Shown here: positions 1-6,493 of the stretch, piece after piece | Numbering within the stretch: position 1 is the stretch's first letter | Layout of the letters: each line of letters begins with the position of its first letter | Source of the DNA: DATDRS01 sp035291605 | GTDB taxonomy: Bacteria; Chloroflexota; Anaerolineae; Anaerolineales; UBA6663 | DNA length: 10,088 nucleotides | Assembly: GCA_035291605.1 (NCBI GenBank) | Contig: DATDRS010000376.1 | Location: 1-10,088 of the forward strand | Reading direction: 5' to 3' | The notes under the pieces: model-generated | Database searches by the model: none | What the model was told of the DNA's origin: nothing | The model's input: only the letters and a program-made list of their open reading frames with translations | Position numbers and translations under genes: made by a program

Positions 1-741
1 GTGTTCACGGGAGCGAGCGCAAAAGTGGCATTCTGTTCGCCCAACGAGCCGGAGGGTCGCAGGCTCGAAGCTGAACTGAACGCCCGGGGACCTGGCGAGG
101 CCTATTTTGTCCGGTGCGATGTCACTCAGACGGATGAACTGCATCGCTTCGTCGCCCAGACCGTTGAACGGTACGGCCAACTCGACTGCCTGATCAACAA
201 CGCCGGTTGGCATCCGCCGCACAAACCGATTGACCAGTTCTCTCTCGGTGAATTTCGGGCCTTGCTCGAATTGAACTTGGTGAGCATGTTCGCCGCCTGC
301 AAGCTTGCGCTGCCTTACCTGCGCCAGACGCAAGGCAGCATCATCAACATCGCCAGCCTCGTGGGGGCGATGGGCCAACTGTACGCGACGACGTACGTCG
401 CCACCAAGGGGGCGGTCGTTGCGTTCAGCAAGGCGCTGGCGATCGATGAGGCCGCCTACGGCGTCCGGGTGAACAGCGTCTCTCCCGGCAACATCTACAC
501 GCCGCTCTGGCAGGAGGCGATTGAGGCTTCCGACAACCCGCAGCAGACCCGCGCCGACGGCGAGGCCGCGCAGCTGCTGGGCCGCATGGGAACCATAGAA
601 GAGGCCGGGAAGTTGTGTCTGTTTATTGCCGCTGAAGCGACTTTCACCACGGGTGTGGATCACTTCCTCTCCGGCGGCGCTGAACTGGGTTATGGCCGCA
701 AGACGCGCCAGGGACAGGCCGGCCGGGTGGCGTGGGGGTAA
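1..741 (+). CDS. SDR-family NAD(P)-dependent dehydrogenase, HSD17B14-like; probable L-fucose dehydrogenase (5' partial)
   Basis: This is a classical short-chain dehydrogenase. From sequence context it most likely oxidises L-fucose (or a related sugar such as L-galactose or D-arabinose) to the lactone in the cytoplasm. Visible marks are CDV at 39-41 (adenine-binding Asp), NNAG at 66-69, catalytic Ser119, the YxxxK pair Tyr132/Lys136, and PGN at 162-164. The stretches LVGAMGQ, YVATKGAV, SPGNIYTPLW and GGAELGYG recall human HSD17B14, reported as an L-fucose dehydrogenase. The glycine-rich TGxxxGIG cofactor loop is missing. Residue 1 aligns near residue 28 of HSD17B14, so about 27 residues lie upstream of the window and the GTG at position 1 is probably an internal Val codon. 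The next gene, an L-fuconate dehydratase, starts 31 bases downstream. The main alternative is a 2-keto-3-deoxy-L-fuconate dehydrogenase, also an SDR. The family call is firm; the substrate is inferred. Confidence 0.9.
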   Translation: MFTGASAKVAFCSPNEPEGRRLEAELNARGPGEAYFVRCDVTQTDELHRFVAQTVERYGQLDCLINNAGWHPPHKPIDQFSLGEFRALLELNLVSMFAACKLALPYLRQTQGSIINIASLVGAMGQLYATTYVATKGAVVAFSKALAIDEAAYGVRVNSVSPGNIYTPLWQEAIEASDNPQQTRADGEAAQLLGRMGTIEEAGKLCLFIAAEATFTTGVDHFLSGGAELGYGRKTRQGQAGRVAWG

Positions 742-772
742 TGACTGAGAACTCAACCACGGAGCTGCTCAA

Positions 773-2419
773 ATGAACATCACCATCACGGACATCATCG
801 CACGCGATATTCGTTTCCCAACGTCACGGACGCTGGATGGCTCCGACTCCGTGCACACTGACCCGGATTACTCGGCGGCCTACGTCATCCTGAAGACCGA
901 TCACCCCCACGGCCTGGAAGGGCATGGGCTCACGTTTACGATCGGCCAGGGCAATGAATTGTGCGTCGCCGGCATTCGGGCGTTGGCGCCGCTCGTTCGG
1001 GGCAAGACTCTGCAATCCTTCACCGATGACCTGGGGGCTTTCTGGCGCATGCTCACCAACCACAGCCAGTTGCGGTGGGTCGGGCCGGAAAAAGGCGTGA
1101 TTCACCTGGCGACTGCCGCCGTCGTCAATGCGGTTTGGGACTTGTATGCGAAGGTTACAGGCAAGCCGTTGTGGAAACTGCTGGCCGATATGACGCCGGA
1201 AGAGCTTGTGCGGTGCATTGACTTTCGGTACATCAGTGATGCGCTGACGCAGGACGAAGCGCTGGCGCTGCTTCACAAAAACGCGCCCTCAAAAGCTGGT
1301 CGTGAAGCCGAGATTCTGCAGAACGGTTATCCAGCTTACATCACTTCCGCCGGGTGGCTGGGCTACCGTGAAGACAAAATTCGCCGCCTGTGCCGGGAGG
1401 CGCTTGCCCAGGGCTGGACGCATTTCAAAATCAAAGTAGCCCGTGACGCCGCCGATAACGTCCGGCGCTGTGCGATTGTGCGGGACGAAATTGGCCCCGA
1501 CCATCGGCTGATGGTTGACGCCAATCAATGCTGGGATGTGGGGGAGGCGATCGACCACATTCGGCAAATCGCCCGCTTCGATCTATGGTGGGTCGAAGAG
1601 CCCACCAGCCCAGACGACGTGTTAGGCCATGTCGCGATTGCCAGGGCGATTGCGCCGACGAGGGTGGCGACGGGCGAACACTGCCAGAACCGTGTGATCT
1701 TCAAACAGTTGATGCAGGCCAGCGCCCTCCACTTCTGCCAGATTGACAGTTGCCGGTTGGGAGGGGTCAATGAAATCCTGGCCGTTTATTTGATGGCGGC
1801 AAAATTCGGCCTCCCGGTTTGCCCCCATGCGGGCGGGGTAGGCTTGTGCGAGTATGTCCAGCACCTACAGATTTTTGATTACATTGCGATCAGCGCTTCG
1901 CTGGAAGACCGGGTGATCGAGTACGTGGATCATCTCCATAAGCATTTTGTCGATCCAGTCGTCATCAAAAATGGCCGCTACATGCCCCCGTCCGCTCCCG
2001 GTTACAGCATCACCATGAAACCCGCGAGCCTGGCCGAATACGAGTTCCCGACCGGTCCGGTATGGCAGTCAACCACGCGGGCGCCCAAACGCATCGGGCA
2101 GATGATCAAGCTCAAGCCCGAGAAGTATGAGGCCTACAAACGCCTGCACGCTGCCCCCTGGCCTGAGGTGCTGGCCGCCCTGCGGGCGGCCAATGTCCGC
2201 AATTACTCCATCTATCACAAAGACGGCCGGCTGTATGCTTATTACGAGTACATCGGCAGTGATTACGCCGCCGACATGGCCAGGGTTGCCGACGATCCCA
2301 AAACGCATGAGTGGTGGGCGCTGACCGACCCTTGCCAGGAGCCGGTGGAAGGCAACTCGAAAGGCAGTCGCGAGGGCAACTGGTGGATTGACATGGAAGA
2401 ACTGTTTCACATGGATTGA
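773..2419 (+). CDS. fucD: L-fuconate dehydratase (enolase superfamily, ENOSF1-like) fused to a C-terminal L-rhamnose/L-fucose mutarotase domain
   Basis: This 548-residue cytoplasmic protein has two enzymes in one chain. Residues 1 to about 432 match L-fuconate dehydratase and human ENOSF1 almost end to end (the human protein is about 443 residues), with shared blocks such as RWVGPEKGV, CIDFRYI, EEPTSPDD, QIDSCRLG and PHAGGVGLCE. Active-site residues are present: the KxK pair Lys219/Lys221, metal ligands Asp249, Glu275 and Glu302, then Asp325 and His352. This half should dehydrate L-fuconate to 2-keto-3-deoxy-L-fuconate. Residues 438-548 resemble RhaM mutarotases, with Tyr455 and His459 in the YxxxH pattern and the Trp514-Trp515 pair. 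The linker is only a few residues. The start is ATG with GGAG at 761-764, 8 bases upstream. Neighbouring dehydrogenase and lactonase genes fit one L-fucose pathway. The mutarotase substrate is inferred; L-rhamnose or a related sugar is possible. Confidence 0.93.
   Translation: MNITITDIIARDIRFPTSRTLDGSDSVHTDPDYSAAYVILKTDHPHGLEGHGLTFTIGQGNELCVAGIRALAPLVRGKTLQSFTDDLGAFWRMLTNHSQLRWVGPEKGVIHLATAAVVNAVWDLYAKVTGKPLWKLLADMTPEELVRCIDFRYISDALTQDEALALLHKNAPSKAGREAEILQNGYPAYITSAGWLGYREDKIRRLCREALAQGWTHFKIKVARDAADNVRRCAIVRDEIGPDHRLMVDANQCWDVGEAIDHIRQIARFDLWWVEEPTSPDDVLGHVAIARAIAPTRVATGEHCQNRVIFKQLMQASALHFCQIDSCRLGGVNEILAVYLMAAKFGLPVCPHAGGVGLCEYVQHLQIFDYIAISASLEDRVIEYVDHLHKHFVDPVVIKNGRYMPPSAPGYSITMKPASLAEYEFPTGPVWQSTTRAPKRIGQMIKLKPEKYEAYKRLHAAPWPEVLAALRAANVRNYSIYHKDGRLYAYYEYIGSDYAADMARVADDPKTHEWWALTDPCQEPVEGNSKGSREGNWWIDMEELFHMD
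2084..2416 (+). other. C-terminal RhaM-type sugar mutarotase domain (fused to L-fuconate dehydratase)
   Basis: This marks the region encoding residues 438-548 of the fusion. The domain is about 110 residues, close to the size of a stand-alone L-rhamnose mutarotase (about 104), so it looks like a complete module and not a remnant. It keeps the Tyr and His of the YxxxH active-site pattern (455 and 459), an NYSIY strand (477-481) matching NYAIY of the E. coli enzyme, and the WW pair at 514-515. It ends with the EELFHMD strand, like EVFYLP in RhaM. No internal start codon with a convincing ribosome site is seen at the junction, so it should be made only as part of the fusion. Confidence 0.85.
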
Positions 2420-2424
2420 AGCCT

Positions 2425-3276
2425 ATGCTCAAAATCGTTGACAGCCACGTTCATTTCTGGGAACCGAGCCGCCTGCGTTATGCCTGGCTCGACGACCTGC
2501 CGCCTTTGAACCGGCCTTACCTGCCGGATCACGTTCCCATGCAGGGAGCAAATTGGAAGATAGACCGCCTCGTTTTTGTGCAGGCCGACTGCGCGGCAGA
2601 GCAGGGCTTGCTGGAAGCAGATTGGGTGACATCGCTCGCCGCCAGCGACTCTCGCATTCGGGGGATCGTCGCCTTCGCGCCGCTGGAAAAAGGCGAGGGG
2701 GCGCGTGCGGCGCTGGAAGAACTGAGGCAACGCTCCTTAGTCAAGGGGGTGCGACGGTTGATTCAGTCCGAGCCGTTGGGCTTCAGTATGCAACCGGATT
2801 TTGTGGCCGGGGTGCAATTACTGGCCGAGTATAACCTGAGTTGCGACCTGTGCATCCGGCATTTTCAAATGCGCGATGTGATTCAATTAGTCCGCCAATG
2901 CCCGCGCGTAAATTTCGTCCTCGATCATATCGGCAAGCCGGACATCAAGCACGGCGTGCTCGATCCGTGGCGGAAAGACGTTGCCGAATTGGCGGCCCTG
3001 CTGAACGTGACGTGCAAACTGTCAGGCCTGGTCACGGAGGCCGACTGGCAACATTGGCAGGCTGCCGACCTGCGACCCTACGTTGACCACGTCCTTGATG
3101 CATTCGGCCCCAACCGCGTGATGTACGGCAGCGACTCTCCGGTAGCCACTTTGGCGGCGACTTATCCGCAATGGGTGGAAACGCTGATGGCGGCGACCCG
3201 ATCGCTATCGAATGTGGAACAGGAGAAGCTTTTCTCTCAAAACGCGGCCCGGTTCTATCGCCTGGCGGGCAGTTGA
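2425..3276 (+). CDS. COG3618 amidohydrolase, probable L-fucono-lactonase
   Basis: This 283-residue metal-dependent hydrolase belongs to the amidohydrolase_2 / COG3618 group, which includes L-fucono-1,5-lactonase, L-rhamnono-lactonase and 2-pyrone-4,6-dicarboxylate lactonase. It would open the lactone made by the dehydrogenase to L-fuconate, the dehydratase substrate. Visible motifs, numbered from this start, are DSHVHFW with the HxH pair His8/His10, VQAD in strand 2, CIRHF near 144-148, LDHIGKPD with His168, KLSGL, and YGSDSPV with Asp237 as the usual final catalytic Asp. Many relatives have GSDWPV here, so Ser replaces the usual Trp. No signal peptide is seen. ATG 2425 was chosen because HxH then sits at the family's usual position near the N-terminus. 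An in-frame TTG at 2416 overlaps the upstream stop and would add three residues. The 5-base gap to the fusion gene suggests translational coupling. The family is clear; the substrate comes from context. Confidence 0.88.
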   Translation: MLKIVDSHVHFWEPSRLRYAWLDDLPPLNRPYLPDHVPMQGANWKIDRLVFVQADCAAEQGLLEADWVTSLAASDSRIRGIVAFAPLEKGEGARAALEELRQRSLVKGVRRLIQSEPLGFSMQPDFVAGVQLLAEYNLSCDLCIRHFQMRDVIQLVRQCPRVNFVLDHIGKPDIKHGVLDPWRKDVAELAALLNVTCKLSGLVTEADWQHWQAADLRPYVDHVLDAFGPNRVMYGSDSPVATLAATYPQWVETLMAATRSLSNVEQEKLFSQNAARFYRLAGS

Positions 3277-3292
3277 GTGTGGGGCCATCTGG

Positions 3293-3321
3293 TTGACAAA
3301 TCTAGTAACTTGTTTTACTCT
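3293..3321 (+). promoter_or_regulatory. Candidate sigma-70-type promoter upstream of padR (outer)
   Basis: A perfect TTGACA box lies at 3293-3298. Seventeen bases later is TACTCT (3316-3321), a poor -10 with 3 of 6 consensus matches. It starts 17 bases after the amidohydrolase stop, in the only AT-rich gap of the window. It could drive padR and the exporter genes. The weak -10 overlaps an inverted repeat, AGTAA (3304-3308) and TTACT (3315-3319), so a bound repressor could block it. Confidence 0.45.
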
Positions 3322-3350
3322 TTTTCACTGTAGGTAGAAACCTGTAGATT
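3322..3350 (+). promoter_or_regulatory. Candidate inner promoter of padR, possibly giving a near-leaderless transcript
   Basis: TTTTCA (3322-3327, 4 of 6 matches to TTGACA) and TAGATT (3345-3350, 4 of 6 matches to TATAAT) are separated by exactly 17 bases. The -10 ends 10 bases before the padR ATG, so transcription would begin within a few bases of the start codon. No Shine-Dalgarno sequence is seen before that ATG, which is consistent with a leaderless message. The assignment competes with the outer candidate at 3293-3321. Confidence 0.35.
3328..3347. promoter_or_regulatory. Imperfect 20-bp palindrome, candidate PadR operator
   Basis: The centre is AGGT-AGAA-ACCT (3332-3343), a perfect 4-base inverted repeat around a 4-base spacer. 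The outermost CT/AG pair also matches. The same sequence reads as a direct repeat of CTGTAG at 3328-3333 and 3342-3347. It fills the spacer between the candidate -35 and -10 boxes of the inner promoter, just upstream of padR. PadR proteins commonly repress their own operon by binding a palindrome over the promoter. Binding here is inference. Confidence 0.4.
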
Positions 3351-3360
3351 AGTCTTCTTT

Positions 3361-3957
3361 ATGTCAGTTCGCAACGCTCTGCTTGGTCTGCTGGCCCAAC
3401 GCCCACGCCACGGCTACGAACTTCATGCCGCCTTTGAAGCCGTTGTGGGCGGCGAGCAGAACTGGGATGTGAAGCCCGCGCAAATCTACACCACCCTCGC
3501 CCGGCTGGAGAAGGATGGGTTGGTCAAACAGGGCTCAGTCGAACAGGCCAGCGGGCCAGAGAAGCGCATCTACGTGATCACCCCGGCGGGGCAGGCGATG
3601 CTGATCGAGTGGTTTGGCTGCGGCGTCGAACTTGACCACCAGCGCGACGAGTTCTATGTCAAACTCATGCTCAGCCTCGCCACGGGCGGGGTCAACCCGC
3701 GGAAGGTTATCCAGACTCAGCGGGTCAGGCTGTATCAGGATTTGCACGCCATCACTGCCCAGCGCCACCGCGCCGACCCGAGGACCGAGCTGGCGAAGAT
3801 TTTGCTGTTCGACAAGACGATCATGCATCTGGAGGCCGATCTGCGCTGGCTGGATATGATCGAGGCCCGGCTGGAGGAGGTGAAGAAACAACCGCTACCC
3901 GAGCCAGAAGCGAAACCCAGAGGCCGACCGCGGAAACCTGCTGAGACTCCCGCTTGA
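3361..3957 (+). CDS. PadR-family transcriptional regulator with C-terminal AT-hook-like tail
   Basis: This 198-residue cytoplasmic DNA-binding protein probably represses its own operon and the exporter genes behind it. Residues 1 to about 83 are a PadR winged helix: the ALLGLLAQRPRHGYEL opening, helix PAQIYTTLARLEKDGLV (residues 39-55), and the wing with KRIYVITPAGQ. Residues about 95-172 are the helical C-terminal dimerisation region found in longer PadR (Vir_act_alpha_C-type) members, with DEFYVKLMLSLA and a long amphipathic segment. The last 20 residues are charged and proline-rich, with KPRGRPRKP (185-193), which reads as a classical AT-hook core (RGRP). This is an unusual addition for a PadR. 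The ATG lacks a visible ribosome site. A 49-base gap leads to the first permease, so co-transcription is likely. Inducer and operator are unknown. Confidence 0.9.
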   Translation: MSVRNALLGLLAQRPRHGYELHAAFEAVVGGEQNWDVKPAQIYTTLARLEKDGLVKQGSVEQASGPEKRIYVITPAGQAMLIEWFGCGVELDHQRDEFYVKLMLSLATGGVNPRKVIQTQRVRLYQDLHAITAQRHRADPRTELAKILLFDKTIMHLEADLRWLDMIEARLEEVKKQPLPEPEAKPRGRPRKPAETPA

Positions 3958-4006
3958 AGTCGCTTGGATCTGTTTGCAAGTTGCAACGCAGAGAGGAACA
4001 CCTAAC

Positions 4007-5236
4007 ATGAGATTGTATCTACGGTTAGCTTGGCGCAACATCTGGCGGCATCGCCGCCGCACCCTCATCATCGTCCTGGCCATGTCCCTGGGCCTGGCGC
4101 TGATGATGTTCTACGACGGCCTCGTCGGCGGATTCAATCAGGCGATTTACGGCAGCGCCATCAAGATCCTGGGAGGCAATATCCAGGTCCATGCCGTAGG
4201 ATATCGCTCCGAAGCGGACCAGACTCCACTCCTGCCCCTGAGCGATGATCAGGCCGTTGTCAGTGCCGCGCTGGCCCAGCCTCAGGTCGTGGCGGCCACG
4301 CGCCGGATCAATACCGGCGGACTGGCCAGCAGCCGCGACGGCGCTTTCGCCGTAGGCATCACCGGCATCGAGCCCGAGCTGGAATTGTCCGTGAACCTAG
4401 CGGCGCAGCACGTCGTCGCGGGGCGCTATCTGACTGCTGACGACGTTGATAGCATCTTCATCGGCAAGGGGCTGGCCGACGCGATGGGCGTGGGGGTCGG
4501 CGACCGCATCACCCTGACCGGGCGCTCCAGGCACGAGCAGATGCGCCGCCGCACGATGACGGTTATCGGCATCTACGACCTGGGCATGGCCGACATCGAG
4601 AAGCGCACCATCTACATTTCCCTGAGCGAAGCGCAAGACCTCTACGGCTTGAGCGGACAGTCTACCGAGGTGGCAATCGCGCTGAAGCAATTGGGACAAG
4701 AGGCCGCCGTGATCGCCGCGCTCAAGCCTGGTTTGCCTGGCTACGAGATCGAATCCTTCGAAGCTAATTATCCCGAGCTTCAATCAGCCCTGAGCACAAA
4801 AGGCGGCGTCATGAACATTTTCAGCGTCGTCATTCTAATGATCGCCGGAATCGGCATCCTGAATCTGCTGCTGATGGCCGTCTACGAGCGAACGCGCGAG
4901 ATCGGCGTCCTGGGAGCGCTGGGGCTAAAGCCGCGCCAGGTTTCGCTTCTGTTCATCCTCGAAGGGACAATGATCGGCCTGGTCGGCGTGGCCGCCGGTA
5001 TTGTGTTGGGTCTGATCGTCAACGGCATCCTCAGGCAGGTTGGCCTGGATTTCGGCGCATTCGCAAGCGCCACCAGTTATATGGCGCTGATCAGTGGGCG
5101 GATTTACCCGAATTGGGGTGTTGACAAGCTAGTGGGCCGCGCGCTCACAGTGGCGATCATCTCTGCGCTGGCTGCGCTGATCCCGGCCCGCGAAGCGGCC
5201 CAGAGAGAACCCGCTCAAGCTCTGCATCACGTGTGA
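4007..5236 (+). CDS. ABC transporter permease, FtsX/MacB-type (first of tandem pair)
   Basis: This 409-residue inner-membrane protein has the MacB/LolC layout. A basic N-terminus (WRNIWRHRRR) precedes TM1 at about 18-40. A large extracytoplasmic domain (about 45-265) contains the GLADAMGVGVGDRITL stretch shared with both other permeases here. TM2 is at about 268-292, then the cytoplasmic YERTREIGVLGALGLKP motif (293-309), TM3 at about 315-338 and TM4 at about 376-394. This fold usually moves substrates mechanically on the outer face of the membrane and does not form a pore. The ATG at 4007 is preceded by AGAGGA (3992-3997) at 9 bases; an in-frame TTG at 3974 is less likely because it adds 11 unconserved residues before the basic segment. 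It probably pairs with the next permease, like LolC with LolE. The substrate is unknown. Confidence 0.9.
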   Translation: MRLYLRLAWRNIWRHRRRTLIIVLAMSLGLALMMFYDGLVGGFNQAIYGSAIKILGGNIQVHAVGYRSEADQTPLLPLSDDQAVVSAALAQPQVVAATRRINTGGLASSRDGAFAVGITGIEPELELSVNLAAQHVVAGRYLTADDVDSIFIGKGLADAMGVGVGDRITLTGRSRHEQMRRRTMTVIGIYDLGMADIEKRTIYISLSEAQDLYGLSGQSTEVAIALKQLGQEAAVIAALKPGLPGYEIESFEANYPELQSALSTKGGVMNIFSVVILMIAGIGILNLLLMAVYERTREIGVLGALGLKPRQVSLLFILEGTMIGLVGVAAGIVLGLIVNGILRQVGLDFGAFASATSYMALISGRIYPNWGVDKLVGRALTVAIISALAALIPAREAAQREPAQALHHV

Positions 5237-5243
5237 GGTCGCT

Positions 5244-6461
5244 ATGCTACAACTCGTCAAAATGGCTTTCCGCGACGTGGGGCGCAACCGCCGCCGCTCG
5301 TTCTTTTCGTCGCTGGCGGTGGGCATGGGGTTGGCTCTGTTGTTGCTCATGGCCGCTGTCATCAAAGGTGAATATGGCAGCGCAATGGACTTGACCATCC
5401 GGCTGCAAAGCGGCCATTTGCAGGTTCGGGCGCAGTCCTATGACGAGAGCAAGACCAGCCTCAAGTGGGAAGACCTGATCGAGGCTCCGGATCAGGTTGC
5501 GGCGCAGATTGCCTCACTGGACCCCGTCACCGTTGCCACGCCTCGGCTGTTCGCCAGCGGATTCGTCTCACTCGGCAACGAATCGGCCGGGGTGAGGGTC
5601 TTCGGGATTGATCCGCTCTCTGAAGCGAATGCCCCTTACCGAGAGGGCCTGGTCAGCGGGGAATTCCTGGCTCCCGATGATCGCGAAGGCGTCCTCATCG
5701 GCAGGCCGCTGGCGGATAAGCTAGGGCTGAGCGTCGGCGACAATATCAACCTCTCGGTCAACACCTCCAACGGCGATGTGGACGAGCAGCCTTTCACCGT
5801 CCGGGGCATCTACTCCACGCAGACCAATGCCTTTGACAGCATCACCGTTTTCCTTCCGCTGGCCAAGGCGCAGGCCATTACTCGGGCTGAGAACCACGCC
5901 AGCACGATCTTCGTGCTTTTGAATGACAGCGCGCAGACCGACGCCGTCGTAACCGCTTTACAGACCTCGAACTATCAGGTGTTGACCTGGACGAAGATGA
6001 ACGAATTGCTCCTCCAGACCGAAGACCTGGCCGCCTCCTACATCGGCATCTTCTATCTGATCGTGCTGGGCATCACGGCCACAGTCATAATCAACACGCT
6101 GATCATGTCGGTCTACGAGCGCACGCGCGAGATCGGCATCCTTTCGGCGATCGGCATGAAAGGCCGCCGCATCCTGGCGATGTTTTTGGCTGAATCGACG
6201 CTGCTGGCGATAGGCGGCATCGTCATGGGCCTGATCCTCGGCGGTCTGGTCGTGGCCTACTTCAACAAATACGGTTTCTACATCGGCAACATGGGTATCA
6301 CCGGCATCCTCATCGGCAATACCATTTACGCGGACCTGACCTGGAAGGATACGGTCAACCTGACCGTCATGGCCTTCGTCATCACACTGCTGGCCGGGCT
6401 TTATCCGGCCGTGCTGGCGGCGCGCATGGAACCTGTCGAAGCCCTGCGGGCCGAGAAATAA
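5244..6461 (+). CDS. ABC transporter permease, FtsX/MacB-type (second of tandem pair)
   Basis: This 405-residue membrane protein is a paralogue of the gene before it. It has a basic N-terminus (RDVGRNRRRS), TM1 at about 20-42, and an extracytoplasmic MacB-like domain with PLADKLGLSVGDNINL. The membrane block begins with TM2 near 265-287 and the YERTREIGILSAIGMKGRR motif, followed by TM3 near 308-332 and a last TM near 374-394. It ends in ARMEPVEALRAEK, the usual FtsX-family tail (PxxALR). The first helix and the YERTREIG block match the first permease best, so the two probably arose by tandem duplication and form a heterodimer. The ATG at 5244 has GAGG (5235-5238) overlapping the upstream stop, which predicts coupled translation and 1:1 output. 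The partner ATPase is probably the next gene. Confidence 0.9.
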   Translation: MLQLVKMAFRDVGRNRRRSFFSSLAVGMGLALLLLMAAVIKGEYGSAMDLTIRLQSGHLQVRAQSYDESKTSLKWEDLIEAPDQVAAQIASLDPVTVATPRLFASGFVSLGNESAGVRVFGIDPLSEANAPYREGLVSGEFLAPDDREGVLIGRPLADKLGLSVGDNINLSVNTSNGDVDEQPFTVRGIYSTQTNAFDSITVFLPLAKAQAITRAENHASTIFVLLNDSAQTDAVVTALQTSNYQVLTWTKMNELLLQTEDLAASYIGIFYLIVLGITATVIINTLIMSVYERTREIGILSAIGMKGRRILAMFLAESTLLAIGGIVMGLILGGLVVAYFNKYGFYIGNMGITGILIGNTIYADLTWKDTVNLTVMAFVITLLAGLYPAVLAARMEPVEALRAEK

Positions 6462-6463
6462 GC

Positions 6464-6482
6464 CCGGATCAAGAGCATCCGG
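6464..6482 (+). promoter_or_regulatory. Perfect 6-bp stem-loop touching the ribosome site of the first ABC ATPase
   Basis: CCGGAT (6464-6469) and ATCCGG (6477-6482) form a perfect inverted repeat around a 7-base loop, between the second permease stop and the ATPase start. The 3' arm ends in the first two G of the strong GGAGGAG ribosome site (6481-6487), leaving AGGAG free. No T-run follows, so it is not a terminator. It could be an RNA stability or translation-tuning element, or chance. Confidence 0.35.
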
Positions 6483-6493
6483 AGGAGAACAAC

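Noticed and set aside
1..3. GTG at position 1 as the true start of the SDR
   Set aside because: The frame is open to the window edge, and the cofactor-binding glycine loop that must precede this point is absent.
742..777. An 11-codon frame between the SDR and the dehydratase, starting at the SDR stop and overlapping the next ATG
   Set aside because: It is very short, has no ribosome site of its own and codes for no recognisable peptide. Chance overlap is the simplest reading.
2416..2424. TTG start for the lactonase, overlapping the fusion-gene stop
   Set aside because: ATG 2425 gives the family's usual N-terminus directly before the HxH strand. TTG adds only three residues and cannot be excluded.
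3304..3325. Possible terminator: AGTAA/TTACT stem followed by five T
   Set aside because: The stem has only 5 base pairs, mostly A-T, so it would be a very weak terminator. A promoter or operator reading fits its place better. I see no convincing terminator after the catabolic genes, so read-through into padR is possible.
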